64,000 bases of DNA from Thiodiazotropha sp037384425 (GCA_037384425.1 JARROA010000005.1:45656-109655), one strand, 5' to 3'. Shown: positions 19,901 to 27,987, counted from the first letter of the stretch. The notes: generated by a model not told the origin, from the sequence alone. Made by a program: numbers and translations.

Positions 19901-20802
19901 CTGGCGAGCCGTTCGAGCTTGAAGGGTGTCTCGATGGCGGGGCCGGTGATCTGAAAACGGTTGAGTTCGGTGTTGCCGTGCAGCCGTCGCAACTGCCCCT
20001 GCTCCACGCCCCCCCAGACCTCCAGTCCCAGGCTGCCCTGGTCGATGCTGTAGCCTTCAGGCAGCCACTCCGCCAGCCGATCACCCATACGCAGATTGTC
20101 GCATTTGAGGTAGAAACGCCCATCCACCGCCAGTGGGTGCACCTCGCCCTCCGTCAACTCGGCAATGAACCTCAGGGTCTCCTCACCCCGGGGCCCGACC
20201 TTGGCCTTGACCGAGAGGGAGTGATAGTCATCGTCATTGATCAGGTCGACCGCAACGCCGGAGAGCTGCAGCGGAGCGGTTCCGGCATGGGCACCAATGA
20301 GCAGCAGTTCGCTGTCGTAGAGTCGCAGATGGCTGCGTCCCAGCAACAGCCCCGCCAGGGCGTCGGAGTCACTCCCTCCACCGGTGGTGATGCCCTGCAG
20401 CGAGAACGAACCGTCCGCGTGGCGCTCGATCAACAGCCGGGTGCCGACCACCAGTCCCCCACCCAGCTTGAGCTCACCGCTGAGCAGGGTGTCGAGCAGT
20501 TGGACGTCGATCCTCACCTCCCGTGCCTGCAACAGTGGAGCGGCGTTCTCCGCCTCGTGCAAGGTCACGTCGCTGAACTTCAGGGCCAGGCGGAAACCGT
20601 GCAACTCCGCCTGCATGCGGCCGATGGACAGTGGCTTGCCCACCTCCGCCTCGACGATGCGCTCGATATCCTGCTTGTAGGGCCCCAGGTCGACCAGCGG
20701 CAGCAGCAGCCGTACCGCCGTCAGCACGACGGCCAAGGCGATGGTCAGCCAGGACATGACCAACCAGAACTTGCCGTGCAGGTAGCGGGCGATATGCAGC
20801 AT
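16918..20802 (-). CDS. yhdP: YhdP family AsmA-like envelope protein
   Basis: Very large (1294 residues) inner-membrane-anchored periplasmic protein. In E. coli YhdP, with TamB and YdbH, supports phospholipid transport to the outer membrane; the bridge-like lipid-channel idea is inferred from family structure models. An N-terminal membrane helix (residues ~14-34, VMSWLTIALAVVLTAVRLLL) precedes a long run of amphipathic beta segments with few charges in alternate positions. The C-terminus carries the AsmA-like block (NALGKRLALDFRDFFSEGFSFD, then GDTGLVSRTYNQKVVV), the TIGR02099 signature region. It starts 18 bases after rng and is almost certainly co-transcribed with it. Confidence 0.93.
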   Translation of the reverse strand: MLHIARYLHGKFWLVMSWLTIALAVVLTAVRLLLPLVDLGPYKQDIERIVEAEVGKPLSIGRMQAELHGFRLALKFSDVTLHEAENAAPLLQAREVRIDVQLLDTLLSGELKLGGGLVVGTRLLIERHADGSFSLQGITTGGGSDSDALAGLLLGRSHLRLYDSELLLIGAHAGTAPLQLSGVAVDLINDDDYHSLSVKAKVGPRGEETLRFIAELTEGEVHPLAVDGRFYLKCDNLRMGDRLAEWLPEGYSIDQGSLGLEVWGGVEQGQLRRLHGNTELNRFQITGPAIETPFKLERLASEIDWRRESHGWRVDLDRLVLVRGGQLWPPGRLSLAWQSDEQSGRLLRIGADYLSLKELNDLLAIIKLPNEEIGDALRGLSADGHLTRFGFALLQSPEGETRWRVGGVVARYSSKPWQSVPGLAGLRLSFAGNQSGGWLRIDSSDFSIDFPRLFRQPLTAKRLAGDFQWRFDTRNGLHLSTDRLEMRNDDVQTLSRIELDVPLSGTDLFIDMQSDFWNGDGSRKSAYLPVGIMPEPLVKWLDRSVVSGQVNAGSFLLYGPLKKFPFREQEGRFEVWFGVEDLVLDYMPGWPRIEQGMAEALFVNNSLKVSLRDGQLLGNRVRRAEAQIRALKGAAPVEIQGELSGSVGELLALLSETPLKSRFAPFVEAVDVSGEAKGEISLSIPLKSKDRLKVDGKVALQGAEMLIKPANLKLKEISGEVSFDEKQVSASGLQADLMGRRISVDITPKLTKHGRWTRITTQLGMTPQEITQQFPQWWLPPMRGEAKGRVTLEIAHQPSRVPVRLRVTSTLRGVAVELPAPMGKRAGIGKSMDLSVDFRSDHLTDLRLLYGKGVHLLVRIPPGEGDELLVGVGFSQQPELPKSKRGYRIQGTLGRLNGDQWIAWLENNVSGEDGAPTPIEIDLQVERLRIAGLDSLETHFTMRNYADGYRVELESQTAQGMIQVPGDLQRLPLLGRFDYLKLNLNELAGAISGMEEEAETAVDFDPRHLPALDMTVDALYLNDRELGKSRLAWQKERDGITLSQLSLVGDKLDLSGQGYWRLTKKGHLTSLNLKAHFASLGELQQELGISSGIKDAPTDIKAELYWPSSPLEMGPEKLYGSIWLKVGKGQVKDVDPGVGRLIGLFSLNALGKRLALDFRDFFSEGFSFDAIEGNFTVHDGVATTHDLVMQSASAKIDFSGDTGLVSRTYNQKVVVTPHLSATLPVVGALAVNPTVGVALAVTQKLLGKKFDKIVQRTYEVTGSWDEPEFKQIGKKPLIDEAPESDMGVELPGRP

Positions 20803-20820
20803 CAATGACTCATGCTCAGC

Positions 20821-22275
20821 TCACACCAGCACCACGTCGTAGTGCTCCTGGCTGTAGAGCAGCTCGGCCTGCAGCTTGATCGGGTGGCCGATGAACTGCT
20901 CCAGCTCGGCCAGGTGGGTCGACTCCTCGTCGAGCAGGCGGTCGATCACCTCCTGGGAGGCGAGCACCAGCAGGGACTCCACGTCGAACTGACGCGATTC
21001 GCGCAGGATCTCGCGGAAGATCTCGTAACAGGTGGTCTCGGCGGTCTTGATCGAGCCGCGTCCGCCGCAGCAGGGGCAGGGTTCGCAGAGCACGTGCTCG
21101 AGGGATTCGCGGATGCGCTTGCGGGTCATCTCCACCAGCCCCAGGGAGGAGACCTCGGTGATATGGGTGCGAGCGTGATCGTGCGCCAGGCACTTCTCCA
21201 GCGCACGCAGCACCTGACGCCGGTGCTCGGGGTCGAGCATGTCGATGAAATCGATGATGATGATGCCGCCCAGGTTGCGCAGGCGCAGCTGGCGACAGAT
21301 CGCCTGCGCCGCCTCCAGGTTGGTCTTGAAGATGGTCTCTTCCAGGTTGCGGTGGCCGACGAAGGCGCCGGTGTTGACGTCGATGGTGGTCATCGCCTCG
21401 GTCTGGTCGATCACCAGATGGCCGCCCGATTTCAGCGACACCTTACGCTCCAGGGCCTTCTGGATCTCGTCCTCCACCCCGTAGAGGTCGAACAGGGGGC
21501 GCTCGCCCGGGTAGTACTCGATGCGGTGCTTGATGTCGGGGATGAACTTCTGCGCGAACGAGATCGCCTTCTGGTGGGTCTCCTTGGAGTCGAGGCGCAC
21601 CCGCTCTACGTCGGGTCCCACCAGATCGCGCAGGGAGCGCAGGGGCAGGGAGAGATCCTCGTGGATCAGTTCGATCCCCTCAGCCACCTTGCTGCGCTCC
21701 TGGATCGAGGCCCAAAGCCGGGCCAGAAAGCGCATGTCGGCCTTGAGCGAGGCCTCGTCGACCCCCTCGGCGGCGGTGCGGGCGATATAGCCGCCGGTGA
21801 TCTCGCCGGTCTCCGCCACCTGGTTGAGCAGCTCGCGCAGGCGCTGGCGCTCGTCCTCCGCCTCGATGCGCTGGGAGATGCCCATGTTGCCGAGTGAAGG
21901 CATGAAGACCAGATGGCGCGAGGGAATGGAGATGTTGGTGGTGAGCCGAGCCCCCTTGGTGCCGATCGGATCCTTCAGCACCTGCACGATCACATGCTGC
22001 CCCTCGCGCAGCAGCTCGTAGATATTGTCGGTCTTCGGCGCATCCCCGCTGGGACTGATATCGGAGACGTGGAGAAAGGCGGCCCGCTCCAGCCCCACGT
22101 CGACAAAGGCCGCCTGCATCCCCGGCAGCACCCGGCAGACCCGGCCGCGATAGATATTGCCCACCAGGCCCCGTTTGCCGGAGCGCTCGATGATGATCTC
22201 CTGCACCACGCCGTTTTCGATCACGGCCACACGGGTCTCCGGCGGTGTCACATTAATCAGAATCTCTTCGCTCAT
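20821..22275 (-). CDS. rng: Ribonuclease G
   Basis: Endoribonuclease that matures the 5' end of 16S rRNA and degrades some mRNAs. The 484-residue protein lacks the long C-terminal scaffold of RNase E. An S1 RNA-binding domain covers residues ~37-120. The catalytic metal-binding aspartates lie in TIDVNTGAFVGHRN and IIIIDFIDM. The zinc-link cysteines are in CEPCPCCGGRGS. The ATG overlaps the maf stop by 4 bases and yhdP follows closely, giving the standard maf-rng-yhdP block. Confidence 0.96.
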   Translation of the reverse strand: MSEEILINVTPPETRVAVIENGVVQEIIIERSGKRGLVGNIYRGRVCRVLPGMQAAFVDVGLERAAFLHVSDISPSGDAPKTDNIYELLREGQHVIVQVLKDPIGTKGARLTTNISIPSRHLVFMPSLGNMGISQRIEAEDERQRLRELLNQVAETGEITGGYIARTAAEGVDEASLKADMRFLARLWASIQERSKVAEGIELIHEDLSLPLRSLRDLVGPDVERVRLDSKETHQKAISFAQKFIPDIKHRIEYYPGERPLFDLYGVEDEIQKALERKVSLKSGGHLVIDQTEAMTTIDVNTGAFVGHRNLEETIFKTNLEAAQAICRQLRLRNLGGIIIIDFIDMLDPEHRRQVLRALEKCLAHDHARTHITEVSSLGLVEMTRKRIRESLEHVLCEPCPCCGGRGSIKTAETTCYEIFREILRESRQFDVESLLVLASQEVIDRLLDEESTHLAELEQFIGHPIKLQAELLYSQEHYDVVLV

Positions 22276-22895
22276 ACTTCCTTCGCGTCAGTTCGGTTTT
22301 TATTCTTCGACCAGGGTCTCAATAGTTCGATGCCAGCGCCCTTGAGGAGTTCGGCCGTCTCGTACAGCGGCAGCCCCATGACCCCCGAGTAGCTGCCCCG
22401 CAGCTCGCGGATGAACTGGGCCGCCAGCCCTTGTATGGCGTAGCCGCCCGCCTTGTCGGCCGGCTCCCCGCTGGCCCAGTAAGCGGCCATCTCCGCCTCG
22501 CTCAGGGGACGCAAGCTCACCTCGCTGACGCTGAGCCGGGTCGTCAGGCGACCGTCGTCGAGAGCCACCGCGGTATAGACCCGGTGGGTGGCATCGGAGA
22601 GTTGGCGCAGCATCCAGAGACCCTCCTCCCGGTCGCTCGGCTTGCCGAGCATACGCCCAGCCACCACCACGCAGGTATCAGCGGCCAGGACCGGCAGGCT
22701 TTCAGCCTCCCGGCAGGTTTCCAGGCCGGCCATGGCCTTGTCCTGTGACACCCGTAGCACATAGTCGGATGGAGATTCCCCCTCGCGCACCCCTTCGTCC
22801 ACCTCGATATCGAGCAGCCGGTAGGCCACACCGATCTGCTCCAGCAGCTCGCGCCGTCGCGGCGAGCGGGAGGCCAGGTAGACCATCGGATCCAT
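22272..22895 (-). CDS. maf: Maf-type nucleoside triphosphate pyrophosphatase
   Basis: Hydrolyses non-canonical or surplus NTPs (dTTP/UTP or modified bases) to monophosphates; a house-cleaning enzyme also linked to septum control. The 207-residue frame begins MDPMVYLASRSPRRRELL, and the SxSPRRxELL motif is the Maf hallmark. Further motifs are LAADTCVVVAGRMLGKP and THRVYTAVAL. The start codon shares one base with the rlmH stop (TGATG) and the stop overlaps rng by 4 bases, so all three genes are tightly coupled. Assignment to the dTTPase/UTPase (YhdE) branch rests on context with rng. Confidence 0.93.
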   Translation of the reverse strand: MDPMVYLASRSPRRRELLEQIGVAYRLLDIEVDEGVREGESPSDYVLRVSQDKAMAGLETCREAESLPVLAADTCVVVAGRMLGKPSDREEGLWMLRQLSDATHRVYTAVALDDGRLTTRLSVSEVSLRPLSEAEMAAYWASGEPADKAGGYAIQGLAAQFIRELRGSYSGVMGLPLYETAELLKGAGIELLRPWSKNKNRTDAKEV

Positions 22896-23368
22896 CAACC
22901 GGCCCGATGGTAGGGATGGTTGCGCATCAGGCTCCAGGCCCGGTAGAGCTGCTCCGCCACCACCACCCGCACCAGCGGATGCGGCAGGGTCAGGGGCGAG
23001 AGCGACCAGCGTAACTCCGCCGCCGCCAGGCAGGCGGGATCCAGCCCTTCGGGGCCGCCTACCAGCAGCGCCAGATCGGGGCCGTCGGCCATCCACTGGG
23101 CCAGCTTGCCGGACAACTGCTCCGTATTCCAGGTCCTCCCCAGCACGTCGAGAGCGACGATTCGGCAGCCCTTGGGCACCGCCTTGAGCATACGCTGGCC
23201 CTCGTCCCGCAGGGTGCGCACGGTGTCCGCGTTCTTGCCCCGATGACCGGGAGCGATCTCGATCAGGTTCAGAGCACACTCGCCGGGCAAGCGCTTGGCA
23301 TACTCCTCGTAACCCTCCACCACCCAGCGCGGCATGCGGTTTCCCACCGAGATCAGATAGACATTCAT
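22895..23368 (-). CDS. rlmH: 23S rRNA pseudouridine-1915 N3-methyltransferase RlmH
   Basis: SPOUT-class methyltransferase acting on helix 69 of 23S rRNA in the assembled 70S ribosome. The start at MNVYLISVGNRMP (23368) is the conserved family start and gives 157 residues, the normal size; the frame is open further upstream but that part is not conserved. The SAM-binding trefoil-knot motif LLVGGPEGLD and the C-terminal LSLSPLTLPHPLVRVVVAEQ (its first residue lost to W/S variation) and HPYHR are visible. It heads the minus-strand operon with maf and rng. The usual upstream partner rsfS is not here. Confidence 0.95.
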   Translation of the reverse strand: MNVYLISVGNRMPRWVVEGYEEYAKRLPGECALNLIEIAPGHRGKNADTVRTLRDEGQRMLKAVPKGCRIVALDVLGRTWNTEQLSGKLAQWMADGPDLALLVGGPEGLDPACLAAAELRWSLSPLTLPHPLVRVVVAEQLYRAWSLMRNHPYHRAG

Positions 23369-23440
23369 GCGGGGGATTGTACGGGAAATGTCGTGGGCAT
23401 GGGCGGCTTCGATGACCTGGGGGCGCCGCACACTGCCTGT

Positions 23441-23730
23441 GGTAGTTCTGAGTGTTGAGTTTTTAGTTTTGAGTTGATGAGTTCGCTTTGCTCACACTTG
23501 TTTTATCGCCCTCACCCTGTCCCTCTCACGGGGGGAGAGGGGGACGTATTTATCCAATCTGGTCAGACAACACTTGGTTCGGAGCGCTCACAACCGGCCG
23601 AATCCATCGGCTCTTGAAAAGAAAGTTCCCTCTCCCCCCGGAAGAGGGACAGGGAGAGAGGAAGTGAAAAACCGTGCGGTTTCACCGCACACATCAACTC
23701 AAAACTAAAAACTCAACACGCAAAACTGCC
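23441..23730. mobile_element. 290-bp nested inverted-repeat element (MITE-like)
   Basis: The outer arms are 39 bases long with only 3 mismatches (23441-23479 and 23692-23730; core GTTGAGTTTTTAGTTTTGAG). Inside them sits a second, nearly perfect inverted pair of about 33 bases (around 23509-23542 and 23629-23662; CCCTGTCCCTCT and GGGGGGAGAGGG). The latter belongs to a very widespread proteobacterial palindrome family, also seen at 63833. No coding sequence is inside. It lies in the gap between divergent rlmH and rhlB and must be transcribed or crossed by their promoters. Confidence 0.7.
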
Positions 23731-23784
23731 ACAAGCCCTGCGTGGCATCGTCGCCAAGCCCAATATCCTGTATCCTTGCCCGCC

Positions 23785-25146
23785 ATGAGCGACAAACACT
23801 TAACTGACACCCGTTTCGACAGCTTCGATCTCGATGAACCCGTACTGAAGGGGATCCAAGAGGCCGGATTCGAATACTGCACCCCGATCCAGGCCGAGAC
23901 CCTGCCCATCGCGCTGGCAGGCCGTGACCTGGCGGGCCAGGCCCAGACCGGCACCGGCAAGACCGCGGCCTTCCTGATCGCCACCCTGCACCATCTGCTG
24001 CGCCACCCGGCCAGCGATAAGCGCCGCCCCAACCAGCCCCGCGCGCTGATCCTGGCGCCGACCCGCGAGCTGGCAGTGCAGATCCACAACGACGCCCAGG
24101 CCCTAACCCAGCACACCGAATTCACCACTGCGGTGGTCTTCGGCGGCACCGGTTACGACAAGCAGCGTAAGCAGCTCGAGGAAGGGGTCGACATCCTGAT
24201 CGGTACGCCCGGCCGTCTGATTGACTACCACAGGCAGCACGTCTACGACCTGAAGGCGATCCAGGTGCTGGTGCTGGACGAGGCCGACCGCATGTTCGAC
24301 CTCGGCTTCATCAAGGACATCCGCTACATGATGCGGCGCTGTCCACCGCCTCAGGAGCGGCTCGGCATGCTCTTCTCCGCCACCCTCTCCTACCGGGTCA
24401 AGGAGCTCGCCTACGAGCACATGAACAATCCCGAGAGCGTCGAAGTGGCGCCGGAGCAGGTCACCGCGGAGAAGATCACCGAGACCTGCTACATGACCGC
24501 CAACGAGGAGAAGATCCCGCTGCTCATCGGCCTGGTCAGAGGACTCGTAGAGGCGCGCATCATCGTCTTCGTCAACACCAAGCGCACCGCCGACCGGGTC
24601 TGGGGCTATCTGCAGGGCAACGGCATCGATACCGCCGTACTCTCGGGCGACGTACCGCAAAAGAAGCGGCTCAGCCTGCTGAAACGTTTCGTGGAGGGTG
24701 ATCTCGCGGTGCTGGTAGCCACCGACGTGGCGGCCCGCGGCCTGCACATTCCCGACGTCACCCATGTCGTCAACTACGACCTGCCGGAAGACGCGGAGGA
24801 CTATGTCCACCGCATCGGACGCACCGCCCGCGCCGGCGCCAGCGGCGATGCCATCAGCTTCGCCTGCGAGACCTACGCCTTCTCACTGCCCGACATCGAA
24901 GCCTATGTGGGCCATGCGGTGCCGACCCAGACCGTCGATCCGGCCCTGTTGGCCGAGGTCGATCCCAAGAGCCGGATCTATCCGGAGAAGGGATCGCGCC
25001 AGCCCCATCGCGGCAAGGAGGGACGCAAGGGCCACGGCAAGGGGCACCATACGTCCCATCACAAGCCCAAGGAGGGCGAGGCGCCAAAGAAGCGGCGACG
25101 ACGCCGGCACGGTCCCAAGCCGCCCCAGAGCAGCGGTCAGGAGTAG
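23785..25146 (+). CDS. rhlB: ATP-dependent RNA helicase RhlB
   Basis: DEAD-box helicase that unwinds structured RNA for the degradosome. The 453 residues from MSDKHLTDTRF at 23785 match RhlB from the first residue; a frame open back to 23674 runs through the repeat element and is not coding. Motifs in order: Q-motif (CTPIQ), AQTGTGKT, PTRELAVQIH, VLDEADRMFDLGF, SATLSYRVKELA, ATDVAARGLHIP and YVHRIGRTARAG. The C-terminal ~45 residues form a lysine/arginine/histidine-rich RNA-binding tail (KKRRRRRHGPK). The next gene begins 3 bases after its stop. Confidence 0.96.
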   Translation: MSDKHLTDTRFDSFDLDEPVLKGIQEAGFEYCTPIQAETLPIALAGRDLAGQAQTGTGKTAAFLIATLHHLLRHPASDKRRPNQPRALILAPTRELAVQIHNDAQALTQHTEFTTAVVFGGTGYDKQRKQLEEGVDILIGTPGRLIDYHRQHVYDLKAIQVLVLDEADRMFDLGFIKDIRYMMRRCPPPQERLGMLFSATLSYRVKELAYEHMNNPESVEVAPEQVTAEKITETCYMTANEEKIPLLIGLVRGLVEARIIVFVNTKRTADRVWGYLQGNGIDTAVLSGDVPQKKRLSLLKRFVEGDLAVLVATDVAARGLHIPDVTHVVNYDLPEDAEDYVHRIGRTARAGASGDAISFACETYAFSLPDIEAYVGHAVPTQTVDPALLAEVDPKSRIYPEKGSRQPHRGKEGRKGHGKGHHTSHHKPKEGEAPKKRRRRRHGPKPPQSSGQE

Positions 25147-25149
25147 GCG

Positions 25150-25512
25150 ATGGACGGCAAGTGCAGCCGCTGCATCAACTCCAAGTGCTGTACCTACACC
25201 ACCGAGGCGATCGGCGAGGCGCCACGCTCAAAATCCGACTTCGAGCATCTGCTGTGGCAGGTCTCGCATGAAAACGTGGAGATTTACCAGGACGAGGACG
25301 GCTGGTTCCTGCTCATCCAGGGCCGCTGCGAACACCTGGGCCCGGGCGGCGCCTGCGGCATCTACGCGCAGCGGCCGCAGATCTGCCGCGACTACGACAA
25401 CGACTGGTGCGAGTTCGACGCCCCGGCCGAGGCGGGTTTCAAGCGCCACTTCCGCAACTACGCCGAGCTGCTGAAATACTGCAAAAAGCGGTTCAAGACC
25501 TGGGGGCGGTGA
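25150..25512 (+). CDS. YkgJ-family cysteine cluster protein
   Basis: A 120-residue protein of the putative zinc- or iron-chelating CxxCxxCC family (UPF0153). The N-terminal cluster CSRCINSKCC is followed by further cysteines at CEHLGPGGACGIYAQRPQIC and WCEF, giving the eight-cysteine layout expected for one or two bound metals. The PxxCRDY segment is a strong family marker. Its ribosome site overlaps the end of rhlB and only 3 bases separate the genes, so the two are one transcript. Biochemical role unknown; a link to RNA metabolism is only suggested by position. Confidence 0.88.
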   Translation: MDGKCSRCINSKCCTYTTEAIGEAPRSKSDFEHLLWQVSHENVEIYQDEDGWFLLIQGRCEHLGPGGACGIYAQRPQICRDYDNDWCEFDAPAEAGFKRHFRNYAELLKYCKKRFKTWGR

Positions 25513-25574
25513 GGGGCTTGAATATTCAGGTCCAGGGGTCTGCGTCGACTTTGCAGAACGCCGCGCCGGATACC

Positions 25575-26429
25575 TCAGTCTTCGATTGATTTCGGTCTGA
25601 GCCCTCTCGCCCAAAGACCCGCCAGGACCAGTAACAGCATCAGATCCAGACTGCCGCCCCCTCCGCTGCTACTGCGATAGCTGACCTGGACCACCTTCTC
25701 CTCCTTCACCCGCACCACGAACTCATCGAGTGCCGTCTGCAGGTTAGCGGTCATATCCTGCATGGCCCTTTGGAATCCTGCCTCTCTCGCTTCGCGTAGC
25801 GCCTCGCCGCTCTTCACCAGGGTCGAGGTGTTCTCGAACCGATCCACACCGGGGGCGCGGAAGAGCAGCTTGTGGGTCGCGACATCGAAAACCGCGGTAT
25901 CGACGAATGTCTGCACGTCGTTCTGGCTCCCCTTGATGACATAAGCACCGATGATGGTCCAGTAGAGCAGCGAAGCGGTGGTGTCCTCCGAGTAGGAGAC
26001 CTGGTCGTAGGAGACCAGAGCGATGACATCCAGGGAGTAGAGGCGCGCCACCTGCTCCACGGTCTCGAAGCCGCGGCCAGCGGCCAGGTAGGTCTCCGGG
26101 ATCACCTCGATATGGCCGATGAAATCCCTGTCGGTGAAGGCCTGCTTCACCTGATCGAGCAGTCGGGCCTTGCTCTCGGCGGAGAGCCCCCGGGGATTGC
26201 TGGAGGGAACGAAGGCCAGACCCACGTTGAGTGGCAGCTTCAGGTGAGGCAGTTGCTGATCCTGCGGCGGCGGTTGCTCACCTTTGGGATAGAGATAATC
26301 CACCAGGCTGCTCGACACCCCCTGCCTCGCCCCGCTCATGCCCGTGCCCTGCCACAGGCTGGTACACCCGGAAAGCCCCGCGACCAGCCCCAGCAAGAGC
26401 CAGCCAATCACTCGAACCACTGTTTGCAT
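25575..26429 (-). CDS. Rhombotarget-type lipoprotein with C-terminal GlyGly-CTERM sorting signal
   Basis: A 284-residue lipoprotein with two envelope-targeting signals. The N-terminus carries a lipobox (VAGLSGC, cysteine at residue ~22). The C-terminus ends in a glycine-rich patch (SSSGGGGS), one membrane helix (LDLMLLLVLAGLWA) and basic residues (RGLRPK), the tripartite GlyGly-CTERM signal cleaved by rhombosortase, a rhomboid-like protease. The body (SYLAAGRGFETVEQ-type, SLDVIALVSYDQ) fits the family named rhombotarget lipoprotein. I start at 26429, where GGAG lies 6 bases before the ATG. No rhombosortase gene is in the window. Family assignment is from memory; the sorting signal itself is plain. 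Confidence 0.8.
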   Translation of the reverse strand: MQTVVRVIGWLLLGLVAGLSGCTSLWQGTGMSGARQGVSSSLVDYLYPKGEQPPPQDQQLPHLKLPLNVGLAFVPSSNPRGLSAESKARLLDQVKQAFTDRDFIGHIEVIPETYLAAGRGFETVEQVARLYSLDVIALVSYDQVSYSEDTTASLLYWTIIGAYVIKGSQNDVQTFVDTAVFDVATHKLLFRAPGVDRFENTSTLVKSGEALREAREAGFQRAMQDMTANLQTALDEFVVRVKEEKVVQVSYRSSSGGGGSLDLMLLLVLAGLWARGLRPKSIED

Positions 26430-26627
26430 CCTCGTCTCCAGCAATCACACCAACCTCGTACTCAACGAGTATAACCCGACAAGCACAACGGGAACTTCCG
26501 AGTTCTGAAACCGGACTAACCGCTACGAACTGAACATGCCTTTCGTGGCCCGAGCCGGTTATTTCCCGACTCCACCCCTTTGGCTGATCGTTCACACCCT
26601 CGTCATCCACCCTGCTGTCACCAATAC

Positions 26628-27503
26628 ATGGCCATCACATCGATCACCCTGCGCGACCGTTTCGAACAACTGCGTTCGAACAAGCTCTTCGAGGCTTTTG
26701 TCATCTTTGTCATTATCGTTTCGGCCCTGCTGATCGGGGCCAAGACCTATCCCATCCCGGCCGGCGCGGCGCAGGTACTGCGCATTCTCGATATGGGCAT
26801 CACCCTCTTCTTCCTGGCCGAGATCATCATCCGCATGCTGGCGGAGCGCAGTCTGAAAAGCTTTTTCCGCAAGGGCTGGAACATTTTCGACTTCCTCATC
26901 GTCACCGCCAGCCTGATCCCGGTGGACGACAGTGAGGCGGCCCTGCTGGGGCGGCTGCTGCGGGTGTTTCGGGTGCTGCGACTGGTCTCCATCATCCCCG
27001 AGCTGCGTATCCTGATGAACGCCTTCGTCACCGCGATCCCGCGCATGGGTTATGTCTCCCTGCTGATGTTCATCATCTTCTACATCTACGCCGCCATGGG
27101 CAGTATGTTCTTCAGCGCCATCAATTCGGAGCTGTGGGGCAACATCACGGTGGCCATGCTGACCCTGTTCCGCATCGCCACCTTCGAGGACTGGACCGAC
27201 GTCATGTACGAGACCATGACCGTGCACCCGCTGAGCTGGGCCTTCTACCTCTCCTTCATCTTCATCGTCGCCTTCGTCTTTCTCAACATGATGATCGGTA
27301 TCGTGCTGGAGACCCTGCAGCGTGAACACGAACAGTTCTCCCGCGACAGCGGCGAGGGCGAGGCGGGTGAGGTGCATCGCATCGATACCAGGACCCGGGA
27401 GATAGAACAGCGCTTGATCCGCATGGAGGCGATGCTGCAGGCGCAGCTGTCATCGAAGCGGGAGAGTGAAGCCGGCACGGCAGGCCCGGCCGGCGGCAGG
27501 TAG
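26628..27503 (+). CDS. Voltage-gated cation channel, single-domain (NaChBac-like) with acidic selectivity filter
   Basis: A 291-residue six-helix channel subunit expected to form a homotetramer in the inner membrane. S1 is at ~22-36, S2 at 52-70 with E65, S3 at 84-97 with D88. S4 has arginines at 109, 112, 115 and 118, every third residue as a voltage sensor needs. S5 is at 141-162, pore helix ~172-184, S6 ~206-230. The filter is TFEDWTD (185-191). NavAb has TLESWSM there, and an engineered calcium-selective version has aspartates at the same positions, so Ca2+ preference is plausible. A charged, coiled-coil-like tail (~250-275) could hold the tetramer. The ATG at 26628 has no strong ribosome site. 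Confidence 0.88.
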   Translation: MAITSITLRDRFEQLRSNKLFEAFVIFVIIVSALLIGAKTYPIPAGAAQVLRILDMGITLFFLAEIIIRMLAERSLKSFFRKGWNIFDFLIVTASLIPVDDSEAALLGRLLRVFRVLRLVSIIPELRILMNAFVTAIPRMGYVSLLMFIIFYIYAAMGSMFFSAINSELWGNITVAMLTLFRIATFEDWTDVMYETMTVHPLSWAFYLSFIFIVAFVFLNMMIGIVLETLQREHEQFSRDSGEGEAGEVHRIDTRTREIEQRLIRMEAMLQAQLSSKRESEAGTAGPAGGR

Positions 27504-27528
27504 CGGGGACGCACCAAGCATCCCGAAT

Positions 27529-27563
27529 TCCCGGCACACCGTGAGCATCACGGCATACCGGGA
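27529..27563. terminator. Two-part hairpin between convergent genes
   Basis: A long interrupted hairpin: TCCCGG-4-CCGTGA-3-TCACGG-4-CCGGGA, all pairs perfect, symmetric 4-base internal bulges. It sits midway between the channel stop (27503) and the convergent small gene (stop 27573). There is no T-run. Probably a bidirectional transcription barrier. Confidence 0.5.
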
Positions 27564-27572
27564 GTCAGGGCA

Positions 27573-27788
27573 TCAGTTGTTGGAACTGCTGCCCGAATCG
27601 GACTGTGACAGCTCGGCGACACACTCCGCGATGTATTCCGCCTTCTCATCCGTATCCGTGATACCGGCTTCCTTCGCCTCGGCCTCGCAACGGGCCTGGA
27701 TCTCGTCGGCCTCCTCGGCCTGCAGAGGAGCGCACAGGATGGTGCTGGCGAACAGACTCAACACAACCGACTGGACTTTGCGACGCAT
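27573..27788 (-). CDS. Small exported protein of unknown function
   Basis: A 71-residue product starting MRRKVQSVVLSLFASTILCAPLQA (27788), a clear signal peptide, with GGAG 8 bases before the ATG. The mature ~47-residue part is acidic (EEADEIQARCEAEAKEAG) and has two cysteines 24 residues apart (RCEAE and AECVAEL), which could pair in the periplasm. It ends in a serine/asparagine tail. Not recognised as a named family. It is convergent with the ion channel and monocistronic by layout. Confidence 0.7.
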   Translation of the reverse strand: MRRKVQSVVLSLFASTILCAPLQAEEADEIQARCEAEAKEAGITDTDEKAEYIAECVAELSQSDSGSSSNN

Positions 27789-27987
27789 GGTCTCGATCTC
27801 CAAAGAATAATTATTCGGAACGCCCCAGGGACCACCGAAAGGGTGGAGGGCAGGAGATTCTGGAGTCGGCCTCGAGCGATTGTAAATGGATATTATTTCA
27901 TCGTAACAATGAAAGAAATTGATCGATGACACGAACCGGTTCGGTCAATGCGAGAACCTTGTCATAGAGAGCCCTTTTGCCATCGGA

